From positions 1 to 64,000 of the forward strand of contig JAIOHM010000200.1 in the NCBI GenBank assembly GCA_019912965.1: a stretch of 64,000 nt of DNA, given 5' to 3'. The translations under genes and the position numbers were made by a program. Below, piece by piece: positions 8,992 through 17,058 of the stretch. This stretch comes from Anaerolineae bacterium. GTDB lineage: Bacteria > Chloroflexota > Anaerolineae > Aggregatilineales > Phototrophicaceae. Below the pieces are notes generated by a model. The model had not been told where the DNA came from. It did no database searches and worked only from the letters and a program-made list of their open reading frames with translations. How positions within the stretch are numbered: the first letter of the stretch is position 1; each line of letters starts with the position of its first letter.

Positions 8992-9013
8992 CCCCTCTTT
9001 GCTTGGAGAGAGG
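8992..9013. terminator. Hairpin between convergent MFS and TetR genes
   Basis: CCCTCT and AGAGAGG arms around TTTGCTTGG form a stem between the two stop codons. There is no long T-run, so it is a weak or bidirectional terminator at best. It is loosely related to the CCCCTC/GAGAGGGG hairpin at 40821-40847. Confidence 0.45.
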
Positions 9014-9018
9014 TTCAA

Positions 9019-9579
9019 CTATCCCCAACCTGCTATATAGGCATTGATTGTTTGTATATAAGTGGCTTCCAAGTCACCACCGCGCCGAAATTGACCGTTA
9101 AGTTCCAGTGTGATGAATCCATGCATCAGCGCCCACACACCTCGCAGCGCTGTTAAGGCATTTTCCTCGCCTGTAAGCTGTGCCATCACACCTTGCAGGG
9201 GCAAGACTAACTGTTCTAATTGCGCCGGGTCTGGTCGTAATTCCGGGGACAAGCTGCTGTAGGCCAGCGTATAGGTCATCGGATTGGCATAGACAAAAGC
9301 TCGGAAACCCATCGCCATCGCCTGAATCTGGGTACGGGGAACAGGTTCTGCCTCGGCTATTGCTCGCTGAAGGGTAGTCACCAGCGCGGCGCTGGTTTGC
9401 AGATTCACAGCACATAAAAGATCAGCCCTGCCCTTGAAGTGACGGTAGAGGGAGGGCGTTTGCACCCCAAAGGCCGCTGCCAGTTGATTCAGAGACAGAC
9501 TTTCCGCACCTTCCGCCTCGATCATCTCACGTGCTTTTTGGATCACTGCTTCCGGTTCAATTCTGGATGGGTAAGGCAT
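9019..9579 (-). CDS. TetR/AcrR-family transcriptional regulator
   Basis: A 186-residue repressor. Residues ~5-55 form the TetR helix-turn-helix domain: IQKAREMIEAEGAESLSLNQLA, then the recognition helix region VQTPSLYRHFKGRADLL. The remaining helical domain is of the WHG/TetR_C_33 type and would bind a ligand and dimerise. The start ATG at 9579 lies one base after the stop of the DUF4260 gene, so the two are translationally coupled. Two palindromes of the form CTAATnnnATTAR in the promoter of this pair (9991-10003 and 10013-10025) are likely its own operator sites, which suggests autoregulation. The ligand is unknown. Confidence 0.9.
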   Translation of the reverse strand: MPYPSRIEPEAVIQKAREMIEAEGAESLSLNQLAAAFGVQTPSLYRHFKGRADLLCAVNLQTSAALVTTLQRAIAEAEPVPRTQIQAMAMGFRAFVYANPMTYTLAYSSLSPELRPDPAQLEQLVLPLQGVMAQLTGEENALTALRGVWALMHGFITLELNGQFRRGGDLEATYIQTINAYIAGWG

Positions 9580-9580
9580 A

Positions 9581-9976
9581 TTACACCCGCTGGAGATGGG
9601 TATCTTTGAAATTGGTTGCATACTTCAGGCCATATCCAACGGTACGATCCATGCCGATATGGGCGAACCAGATGAAAGCGATTTGCAGCAGAACCGGTAC
9701 ATTAAACGCCAATGCCAATCCGACCAGCAGCGCGGGCAGTGCATAAGTATGCACTAGATTATAGACCATGCTGCCAACACGAATATTGACCTTGTAGCCA
9801 ATCATGCTGACATCCGGCACCAGCAGCAGCAGGATAAAAGCAACCGCGCTGCCGCTTTGGCTGGCATAGAGCAGGATAGCGGCTATAAAAACCGTTAACC
9901 CTTCCAGCCGCAGGAACGCATTCGGCAGCGAAAGCGACTTGGCGGCGATTGTCGATGTGTGGGTCATGGTGGTCAT
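9581..9976 (-). CDS. DUF4260 family membrane protein
   Basis: A 131-residue membrane protein with about four helices and the pattern seen in DUF4260 proteins (LLLVPDVSMIGY, HIGMDRTVGYGLKY near the C-terminus). Its function is not established. The ATG at 9976 is preceded by GAGG at good distance; a GTG-type extension to 10000 is less likely. It is the first gene of an operon with the TetR regulator that starts one base after its stop. DUF4260 genes commonly stand beside TetR genes, so it is probably the main target of that repressor; this is inference from context. Confidence 0.85.
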   Translation of the reverse strand: MTTMTHTSTIAAKSLSLPNAFLRLEGLTVFIAAILLYASQSGSAVAFILLLLVPDVSMIGYKVNIRVGSMVYNLVHTYALPALLVGLALAFNVPVLLQIAFIWFAHIGMDRTVGYGLKYATNFKDTHLQRV

Positions 9977-9990
9977 TTTGAACCTCAAGG

Positions 9991-10026
9991 CTAATACCAT
10001 TAACTTTCAAAACTAATGATATTAGT
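9991..10026 (-). promoter_or_regulatory. Two operator-like palindromes upstream of DUF4260-tetR
   Basis: CTAATACCATTAA (9991-10003) and ACTAATGATATTAGT (10012-10026) share the form CTAATnnnATTA. Their centres are about 22 bases apart, two helical turns, which would let two repressor dimers bind the same face. They lie 15 to 50 bases upstream of the ATG at 9976 and about 80 bases from the divergent WD40 gene. Confidence 0.6.
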
Positions 10027-10103
10027 CTTAGATGGATTTGTCAAGCTATTTCCATGACGGTTCAGATTTATAATGGGATTTGAAATAAGACCAAGGATGA
10101 CAA

Positions 10104-11681
10104 ATGCGCCGAACAATTCTACTGTTGATTGTGTGCCTGCTCTGCATGGCAGCACCAACACTGGCACAGACATTTTCCGAAACATATACGTCTCAAGATA
10201 GACGTACAACGATTAGCTATCCCAAAGGCTGGTTTGTCAGCGAAGAGAATGGAAGCATTACTGTTTCTACCGTGGAAGGGGAAGCTGTAGATATAGAGTC
10301 ACGGCTCGAACCCGGTACAGCAGCAATCAGTTTTCTGATATTAGACGATGAGACGGATTTTTTCCCAGACACATTCGAGGGGAATAGCCCGGTAGAGAAG
10401 CTCGAATCGCTGATTGCAATCATGCAAAAAAGCAGTTTCGACCCGGATACAACCCTGCCCTTCAGCAATCCGATAGCTATCACCATTGGGGATTATCCTT
10501 CAGCACGCACAGCCAGCACCTACAAGGGAAGCCGTAACCAGTTTGTCATTTTTCTGATCGAACTGGATGACCAAACATCGGCTCTGGCAGTTGGTTTGAC
10601 TCCCGCAGATGAGATGATTCGTGTTGAACCCAAATTTATCGACATTGCAGCTACATTGCGCTACAGCAGCATTCCGGCGGTTGAAGCAGGCAATCCGATC
10701 AATGTGGATATGCTTGATTCGTTGACGACGGATAACGCTGTTAGTCTGACTCAGCTTTCGACACTACGAGGGCATCGTGAGCCTGTATTCGCCTTGGCTC
10801 TCAGCCCGGATGGCAGCCAGTTGGTTTCTGGTGGCTTTCAAGACGGATTATTGTATGTTTGGGATGTGCGCAGCGGCGAGCGGACTCTGTCGCTGGAAGG
10901 GCATCAGGGCGGGATTCAGTGGTTGGTGTTCAGCCCAGATGGAAAATATATCGCCTCACTGGGTGGTGAAGATGGCACACTGCGGGTATGGGATGCCGCA
11001 ACAGGGGAGCAGTCTTATATGACTGAAAAAAGCGGCGGGCTGTGGTATGCGGCTTTCAGCCCAGACAGCGAGTCCATCGCTTATATTTCATTCGTGCGGG
11101 GCAGCAGTGGCGCACTCACATCTTCTACTGTGTGGTTATGGGATTTCCAAACTGGCGAAGAAATAATGTTGAAGGCTATGCCTGCGAGTCGTTTTGCCAA
11201 CAGCATTAATTTCAACGCTGAAGGCACTCAAATTATTTTCTGTGCCTGGGAAGATATGCGGCATGAAGCAGTCGGCACGTGGGTTTATGATGTTGATGCT
11301 GGCGAGATCACGCTCGAAAAAACGTGGGAAGGCGACCCGATTGATGTGTATTTCACGGCTAGTGATGCACCCATTGTGAGCTTAAAGGATTTTGATTCGG
11401 GGTCGGGAACTCACATCTGGGATGTGGAGCGCGAAACAAACCTGATCGAATTGGAAGATGACGATCCGTTCCAGACGCTTCTGAATCCGGCACGGGCCAT
11501 TGTGGGTACAACCGGGATGGACAGCGAGGCACGTTTATATGATGCATCTGATGGAACGCTGTTGACAACGCTTGCTCATGATACGGTGGTTTATGGGCTG
11601 GCTTACAGTCTGGATGGGCGGGTGGTTGCGACATCCGATGAGCAAGGTGTTGTGTATCTCTGGGGTGTGCCGCTGGAGTAA
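10104..11681 (+). CDS. Secreted WD40-repeat protein
   Basis: A 525-residue protein with an N-terminal signal peptide (MRRTILLLIVCLLCMAAPTLAQ, cut after Ala-Gln). Residues ~25-190 form a PsbP/DUF1795-like domain, with YPKGWFVSEENG as its hallmark. From about residue 215 there are WD40 repeats of the form GHREPVFALALSPDGSQLVSGG...YVWDVRSGE, at least two strong and several degenerate, making a partial or complete propeller. Exported WD40 proteins are common in Chloroflexota and usually serve as binding scaffolds. The partner is unknown. It stands alone and converges with the ABC permease gene. Confidence 0.85.
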   Translation: MRRTILLLIVCLLCMAAPTLAQTFSETYTSQDRRTTISYPKGWFVSEENGSITVSTVEGEAVDIESRLEPGTAAISFLILDDETDFFPDTFEGNSPVEKLESLIAIMQKSSFDPDTTLPFSNPIAITIGDYPSARTASTYKGSRNQFVIFLIELDDQTSALAVGLTPADEMIRVEPKFIDIAATLRYSSIPAVEAGNPINVDMLDSLTTDNAVSLTQLSTLRGHREPVFALALSPDGSQLVSGGFQDGLLYVWDVRSGERTLSLEGHQGGIQWLVFSPDGKYIASLGGEDGTLRVWDAATGEQSYMTEKSGGLWYAAFSPDSESIAYISFVRGSSGALTSSTVWLWDFQTGEEIMLKAMPASRFANSINFNAEGTQIIFCAWEDMRHEAVGTWVYDVDAGEITLEKTWEGDPIDVYFTASDAPIVSLKDFDSGSGTHIWDVERETNLIELEDDDPFQTLLNPARAIVGTTGMDSEARLYDASDGTLLTTLAHDTVVYGLAYSLDGRVVATSDEQGVVYLWGVPLE

Positions 11682-11707
11682 GTTCTGCTTCAGTCACTAA
11701 CATTTTA

Positions 11708-11732
11708 AAGGGAGGGTTTTAAATCCTCCCTT
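11708..11732. terminator. GGAGGG/CCTCCC hairpin between convergent genes
   Basis: AAGGGAGG and CCTCCCTT arms enclose GTTTTAAAT. The same core recurs at 29168-29192, with variants at 16043-16080 and 46979-47002, always just after stop codons. It probably acts as a bidirectional terminator. Confidence 0.6.
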
Positions 11733-11746
11733 GCACAGCATTTGTC

Positions 11747-12586
11747 TTAGCGTCGGCGGGTGCGGGTACGCAAGCCCGTCAAGGCAAAGGTGAACATCAG
11801 TACACCGAGGATGGCGCAAGCTACAAAACCCCGCAGCAGAACCTCTCCTTCCCATCCTGTCAACAACAGAGAACGCATCGATTCCAGCACATAGGTGATG
11901 GGATTGAATTGTGCAGCAGTTTTGATCCAACCGCTCAACAGATCAACGGGCACGAAAGTAGCCGTGAGGAATGTGAGCGGAAAGAACAGGAATGAGCCGC
12001 CTTGTGTGGCCGCTGCATTGCCAGAACGCAAAGCGATTCCAACCGTGAATCCGGAAAAACCGGTTCCCAGCAGTAGGGCAAAGCCCAATACAGCCAGCAC
12101 ACCCAGCACACCGGTTTCCGGTTCCAACCCCATAAACAGACCGATGACGATGACAACAATCGTTTGCAGCCCCAGAATGATCGCGCCCGCAATCATTGTA
12201 CCGAGGAGCAGCGCGCCCCGGCTGATGGGAGTCAACAGCAGCTTATCGAAATAGCCACTTTCAATATCGCGTACCAGAGCTTGTCCGGCAGCACCCGCGC
12301 CGCTGAGTGCGGAACTGACTACCGATACAGGCAGTATGAAAGCCAGATAACTCTTCCCCGCCAAACCCGGCAGAAAATTGGAAGCATTGCCCAGCGAGGC
12401 GTTGTAGACCAGCAGGAAAAACGCACTGATGGCAATGCCAGGAATAACTGCCGCGGGGGTACGAAAGGTTGTCACCAGTGTCCGCCAGGTCATGGTAGAA
12501 ACTTGTGTCAGTAATGATGCGCGACCGGAACGATCATCAGTTGAATTTACGGTAACAATAGGTGCGGCTTTTGAAATTACGCTCAT
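11747..12586 (-). CDS. ABC-2 type transporter permease (DrrB-like)
   Basis: A 279-residue permease with about six membrane helices and the ABC-2 signature near the end (PLTFLTATFVPVDLL, then FNPITYVLESMRSLLL). An N-terminal ~30-residue hydrophilic segment precedes the first helix. It follows the ATPase gene by 21 bases on the same strand, the order of drrAB-type exporters, which expel drugs, lipids or polysaccharide precursors. The cargo cannot be deduced from the sequence. The short Arg-rich C-terminus (TRTRRR) fits a cytoplasmic end. Confidence 0.92.
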   Translation of the reverse strand: MSVISKAAPIVTVNSTDDRSGRASLLTQVSTMTWRTLVTTFRTPAAVIPGIAISAFFLLVYNASLGNASNFLPGLAGKSYLAFILPVSVVSSALSGAGAAGQALVRDIESGYFDKLLLTPISRGALLLGTMIAGAIILGLQTIVVIVIGLFMGLEPETGVLGVLAVLGFALLLGTGFSGFTVGIALRSGNAAATQGGSFLFFPLTFLTATFVPVDLLSGWIKTAAQFNPITYVLESMRSLLLTGWEGEVLLRGFVACAILGVLMFTFALTGLRTRTRRR

Positions 12587-12607
12587 AGTATGTTTGCCTC
12601 GGAATGA

Positions 12608-13576
12608 CTAAGCGACTTCTTGGGTAGGTTCGGCTTCGTTGTCGAAACGCTGCCCGGTGACTTGCAGGAACACATCGTCCAGCGTGGGTTGAGTCAGGGT
12701 CAGCGATATGGGTTCCAGTCCGGCCTGTTGCAAGCGGTTCATGACTGCTGGCACAGCCCCCGCAGCGCGTTCCAAATATAAACGCAGCACTTTACGGTCG
12801 GTCTGGATGCGATTAGCCATTGTTTCCAACTCGGCAGCGGCGTTTTGCACTTCGCTCAATTCGCGGAAGGTCAAGTTAATGGACTCGCTGCCCAACGAGG
12901 CTTTGAGTTCGGCGGGCTGCCCTTGCGCCACAATACGCCCTTGATCGATGATGGCGATGCGGTCGGCCAGCTCGTCGGCTTCTTCCAGATATTGTGTGGT
13001 CAGGAAGATGGTCATGCCATGATCTTTGTTCAGGCGGCGGACTTCCGCCCAAATATCACGGCGACTGGCAGGGTCGAGTCCAGTAGTTGGCTCGTCCAAA
13101 AACAGGATGGCAGGTTCGTGTACCAACGCCAGCGCCAGATCAAGACGGCGGCGCATCCCACCGCTATATTTACCGACGAGACGATTGGTAAATTCCGTCA
13201 ACTTGACAATTTCCAGTAGTTCACGGGCACGGGCTTGTGCCTGCTTGCGGCTCATGCCAAACATCTGCCCCTGAATAGTGAGCATTTCCATTGACTTCAT
13301 CAACGGATCGAGGCCGATTTCCTGCAAGGCGACACCTGCTACACGGCGGACTTCACTAGCCTGTGTGACGACATCATAGCCGCCAACTGTGGCATGACCG
13401 TTGGTGGGCAATCCCAACGTGGTCATAATGGAGACAGTGGTGCTTTTGCCCGCACCATTCGGCCCCAAAAAGCCAAAAATTTCCCCCGAATGGACTTTAA
13501 ACGAGACACCATTCACAGCGGTAAATGTGCCATACTGCTTGACCAGATTTTCAACAACGATTTCGCGGTTGGACAT
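12608..13576 (-). CDS. ABC transporter ATPase (DrrA family)
   Basis: A 322-residue ATPase with Walker A GPNGAGKST, Q-loop LQEIGL, signature YSGGMRRRLDLA, Walker B ILFLDEPTTGLD and an H-loop in which TTQYLEEAD replaces the usual His by Gln, a variant common in the DrrA group. The C-terminal ~90 residues form the DUF4162-like extension of daunorubicin-resistance ATPases. With the permease gene 21 bases downstream it makes a complete exporter, two ATPases plus two permeases. The promoter should lie in the ~190 bases shared with the divergent VIT/VWA gene. Confidence 0.94.
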   Translation of the reverse strand: MSNREIVVENLVKQYGTFTAVNGVSFKVHSGEIFGFLGPNGAGKSTTVSIMTTLGLPTNGHATVGGYDVVTQASEVRRVAGVALQEIGLDPLMKSMEMLTIQGQMFGMSRKQAQARARELLEIVKLTEFTNRLVGKYSGGMRRRLDLALALVHEPAILFLDEPTTGLDPASRRDIWAEVRRLNKDHGMTIFLTTQYLEEADELADRIAIIDQGRIVAQGQPAELKASLGSESINLTFRELSEVQNAAAELETMANRIQTDRKVLRLYLERAAGAVPAVMNRLQQAGLEPISLTLTQPTLDDVFLQVTGQRFDNEAEPTQEVA

Positions 13577-13767
13577 GACGATTATGCTCCTCTATTGCAC
13601 AATCCTCATGCTACGCTTGTGTCCAGATTTGGTCAATGTATTGAGGATGAATTGTTCATAAGAGCAGGATGAAAAAGTAAAATTAAGCGAATTGGGAACT
13701 AAATCAAAAATTGTGGCGTCCTGTAGATAGAAGATAGAGTTCGATCAGGAATTGCCGGAGGATTTGT

Positions 13768-16005
13768 ATGAAACGCTTATTATGGTTCGTTCCACTGCTA
13801 CTGTTGTTGGTCGTGATGCCAGCGGTGGCACAGGATATCATTCCATGCCCACCCTGCCCGCCAGACGCAATTTGTGAGCCATGTCCGCCGACTGTGCCGG
13901 GGGTTTTCACCAACCCGGAATGGCTGCGGATTGACCACCACCGGGTAACGGTCAGCATCGCCAACCAGATTGCCACCACCAGTGTTGATCTGGAATTCGT
14001 CAACGAAGGCAACGGTCTGGCGGAAGGCACATTCATCTTCCCGCTGCCGGGTGAAGCGGCTGTTGACCAACTGACCATGTACATTAACGGACAGCCGATT
14101 GATGCGAAGATTCTGCCCGCCGACGAAGCGCACGGCATCTACAACGAAATCGTGCGGCAGTACCGCGACCCTGCGCTGCTGGAATACATTGGCAGCAGTG
14201 CTATTCAGGCGAACGTTTTTCCCATCCCACCGGGCGAATCGCGCAAGATTGAAATCCGTTATTCCCAAATTCTGGAAGTGGAAAATGGGCTATTGCATTA
14301 TGTCTATCCGCTGAAAGTCACCGATCTGGTTTCATCGCAGGCGGTGGATACACTCAGCATCCGAGTCGATGTGACCAGCAACGACCCGATCAGCAATATT
14401 TATTCACCCAGCCATTCAATCGCTGTCAGCCGGGGCGATGATGACGGTTCATTTAGTGCGGGATACGAGGCCGGTTTCGCTGTACCGACTGAGGATTTCA
14501 GCCTGTATTATGGCATTGCCACCCAGACTATCAATGCAAACCTGCTCACCTACCGCGAAAGTGCCAATGAAGACGGCTTCTTCATGCTGCTGGTGCAGCC
14601 GCCTGTCACACTGCCGGATGACCAGATTGCGGCAAAAGATGTCATCGTAGTGCTCGACCAGTCAGGCAGCATGTTTGGCGACAAATGGGATCAGGCGCGC
14701 GGCGCAGCAGAATATGTGCTGAATCAACTAAACACCAACGACCGCTTCAATGTCGTCCTGTTCAGCACTGGCTGGCGCATCTTCAGCAACCAGATGGAAG
14801 CACCTTCGCAGGCACAGAGCGCGATTGACTGGGTGCGTGGGCAGGAGGCAGTCGGGGGCACGGACATCAACGGCGCACTGACCGAGGCGCTGAAATTAGC
14901 GGATGCCGAACGTCCGACCACCATCCTATTCCTGACGGATGGTTTGGCAACCGAGGGTGTGACGGCGACCGAGGACATCGTGGCGAATGTTAAAGCTGGT
15001 GCGCGTCCGAACGTTCGCATTTTCACTTTCGGGGTTGGCGATGATGTAGACACCTTCCTGCTAGACACCATTGTGCGCGACCAACGCGGCGCTGGATCAT
15101 ATGTCCGCCCAACCGAACGGATTGATGAAGAAGTAGCGGCGCTCTACAGCAAAATCAGTGCACCCGTGCTGACGGATGTCACACTGGATATGGGCAGCCT
15201 TATCACTTCAGATATGTACCCAACCATGCCACTGCCTGATCTCTTTGCTGGGACGCAGTTGACACTGGTAGGGCGTTATCGTGGTGATGCGGACAATCTG
15301 AGTTTTACACTGCGTGGGTCAGTGAATGGCCAATCACAGGTATTCACCTACAGCAATCTAAGTTTCCCATCACGGGCAGGCGGTGAAGCTTTCATCGCAC
15401 GACTTTGGGCAACGCGGCGGATTGGTGATCTGCTGAATACCATCCGTTTAAACGGTGAAAACCCGGAATTGGTGGACAGTATTGTGCGGTTGAGTGTGCG
15501 CTACGGCATCATCACCCCATATACCAGCTTCCTGATTGAGGAAGATGATATTCTGACGGCGCAGGGGCAAGACCGCGCGGAAGAAGAATTTGCCCAGCAA
15601 GCACAGGTTCTATCGGGTGAAGCATCCGGCGCAGGGGCAGTGAGTGCAGCCGATACCGCAGCCGACTTTGCCAATGCCGAAGCGCCGATGGCAATGCCGA
15701 CCATGAATGCTCAGATGGGTGGCGCGCCACCTGCTGCGCCGGGCGAACCTGTAGACGAATCTTATGGCTACATCAATCCAATTCAGACGGTGAACGGCAA
15801 AACTTTCATCCTACAAGGCGAAATATGGATGGATACCACCTTCCAACCGGACACCATGACGACTGAAAAAGTGACCTTCCTGAGCGACGCATACTTTGCG
15901 CTGCTGGACGCTCATCCTGAACTCGGTGCCTACTTCTCCATCAGTGAACAGGTGATTGTTGTGTTGGATGGTGTGGCGTATGAGGTAATGAGCGATGAGG
16001 GATGA
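13768..16005 (+). CDS. VIT and von Willebrand factor A domain protein, secreted
   Basis: A 745-residue protein with a signal peptide (residues 1-22). A Cys/Pro-rich segment (CPPCPPDAICEPCPP) follows, then a VIT domain (~50-180; FIFPLPGEAAVDQLTMYING) and a VWA domain (~285-460) with a complete MIDAS start DQSGS, a later Thr in GGTD and an Asp in LTDG. This is the layout of inter-alpha-trypsin inhibitor heavy chains. A Gln/Ala-rich linker and a small C-terminal domain complete it. It has a strong ribosome site (GGAGG) before ATG. The last codons (VMSDEG) and the following bases form a period-7 run (GATGAGGGATGAGT), so the repeat appears to reach into the gene. Likely role: metal-dependent adhesion outside the cell. 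Confidence 0.92.
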   Translation: MKRLLWFVPLLLLLVVMPAVAQDIIPCPPCPPDAICEPCPPTVPGVFTNPEWLRIDHHRVTVSIANQIATTSVDLEFVNEGNGLAEGTFIFPLPGEAAVDQLTMYINGQPIDAKILPADEAHGIYNEIVRQYRDPALLEYIGSSAIQANVFPIPPGESRKIEIRYSQILEVENGLLHYVYPLKVTDLVSSQAVDTLSIRVDVTSNDPISNIYSPSHSIAVSRGDDDGSFSAGYEAGFAVPTEDFSLYYGIATQTINANLLTYRESANEDGFFMLLVQPPVTLPDDQIAAKDVIVVLDQSGSMFGDKWDQARGAAEYVLNQLNTNDRFNVVLFSTGWRIFSNQMEAPSQAQSAIDWVRGQEAVGGTDINGALTEALKLADAERPTTILFLTDGLATEGVTATEDIVANVKAGARPNVRIFTFGVGDDVDTFLLDTIVRDQRGAGSYVRPTERIDEEVAALYSKISAPVLTDVTLDMGSLITSDMYPTMPLPDLFAGTQLTLVGRYRGDADNLSFTLRGSVNGQSQVFTYSNLSFPSRAGGEAFIARLWATRRIGDLLNTIRLNGENPELVDSIVRLSVRYGIITPYTSFLIEEDDILTAQGQDRAEEEFAQQAQVLSGEASGAGAVSAADTAADFANAEAPMAMPTMNAQMGGAPPAAPGEPVDESYGYINPIQTVNGKTFILQGEIWMDTTFQPDTMTTEKVTFLSDAYFALLDAHPELGAYFSISEQVIVVLDGVAYEVMSDEG

Positions 16006-16042
16006 GTAAAGAGAGGATACTCATCTGTCGATAAATAAGTCT

Positions 16043-16080
16043 TGTGGGGGAGGGTTTGAAGCCCTCCTCTACACGTTTTT
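16043..16080 (+). terminator. GGGGAGGG hairpin with T-run
   Basis: GTGGGGGAGGG and CCCTCCTCTACAC arms around TTTGAAG, followed by GTTTTT. A good intrinsic terminator for the VIT/VWA gene and a variant of the hairpin family at 11708 and 29168. Confidence 0.65.
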
Positions 16081-16106
16081 GTGAAAAAGCGTGCCAGGTT
16101 GAGAAT

Positions 16107-16415
16107 TCATTCCTGCAAATCAGCAGGGCGGGGTGTTTCTTCAGTGGATTGAAGGAATTCGCGGACGTGCCGTTCGATCTGTTTTTCCAGTGCCCCGGCA
16201 ATATCCTTGACCAACAGTGTATCGGATGTGGGAACGGGATCCAAATCGTAGAGACGCCCGGTACGTCCACTCTGATTACCTCTGGCAGCAATATGTATCC
16301 GAGACTCCGCGCCACCACGCAATGCAAAAAAGTGAATTTCGACTGAGGGGTATTTATATTCAATGGTACGGACAGCAACGTTACCAATCGACTGAAACAA
16401 TTTATTGTCAAGCAT
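16107..16415 (-). CDS. Hypothetical protein, 102 aa
   Basis: I do not recognise a family. The 102-residue protein is polar, begins MLDNKLFQSIGNVAVRTIEY, has alternating beta-like segments in its first half and a helical acidic second half (ALEKQIERHVREFLQST). The ATG at 16415 has AGGGGA nine bases upstream, which supports translation. A longer open frame in another phase (15941-16411) overlaps it but runs into the 3' end of the VIT/VWA gene and has no protein-like character. The gene converges on the VIT/VWA gene and is separated from it by the hairpin at 16043-16080. Confidence 0.6.
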   Translation of the reverse strand: MLDNKLFQSIGNVAVRTIEYKYPSVEIHFFALRGGAESRIHIAARGNQSGRTGRLYDLDPVPTSDTLLVKDIAGALEKQIERHVREFLQSTEETPRPADLQE

Positions 16416-16649
16416 AGCAGAATATCCCCTGAGTATTCTTTACGTTTAGTTTAGATTTGTAATCCTTTCGTGCGCCTCATATTATAACCTTTCAAACCGT
16501 TAGTTTTTGGGGGGAATCGTCATACTTGAGGGGTTTGCCATCCCCCATTTGAGTGTACCTGTCTTTGAGCATCAGAATGCGATCAAGGTGTGCGAAGGGT
16601 CAGCCTTATTGTAGCAATAGCAGGGAGATTGGAGACAAAACCTCAGTTG

Positions 16650-16958
16650 TTAAGCTGGCTTATCTGTGATGTAGTTAATATTATCGCGCTTGAAGCGGCG
16701 AACAAGTTCGCTGGAGGTAATTTCCCGTGCGCCCAACTGTACAGCTAAGGCGCGTTTTTCTGGCGTCAGATCATAATGCGGCACAAGTCGGTGATCCTGA
16801 AAAGCGCGGCGTGGCATCCCTAAACGCGCAGCAAAAGTGTGCAATTCGTTCAGGTCGCCATCGCAAGCCATATGACACCAGCGATTGCCCATATGCCGGA
16901 TTCCGGGCCAGATCGCTGCTTCTGGATACTCCACAATTGGGTCAACGTAGATTGCCAT
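16650..16958 (-). CDS. DUF4031 domain protein
   Basis: A 102-residue protein that matches the DUF4031 pattern: a beginning IYVDP, a conserved WCHMACDGDLNELHTFA segment around residue 30 and RRAFQDHRLVPHYDLTPEKRALAVQLGA in the second half. Its function is not established. I chose ATG 16958 because GGAG lies six bases upstream and the family starts there; an ATG at 16970 gives four more residues. Single gene between two minus-strand genes. About 230 bases upstream (16416-16649, toward the next gene on the left) hold no recognisable feature apart from AT-rich runs. Confidence 0.8.
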   Translation of the reverse strand: MAIYVDPIVEYPEAAIWPGIRHMGNRWCHMACDGDLNELHTFAARLGMPRRAFQDHRLVPHYDLTPEKRALAVQLGAREITSSELVRRFKRDNINYITDKPA

Positions 16959-17058
16959 GAACAACTCCATAGATGAATACGGATGTTAATTTAGGCGCTT
17001 GAGTTTGCAAGCGCCTTAAAATTAGCAGGATATTGTCCTATAGATGGTAATTGTGAAG

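Noticed and set aside
15941..16411. 156-codon open frame on the minus strand
   Set aside because: It overlaps the VIT/VWA 3' end and the hairpin at 16043; the overlapping 16107-16415 frame has a ribosome site and more protein-like composition.
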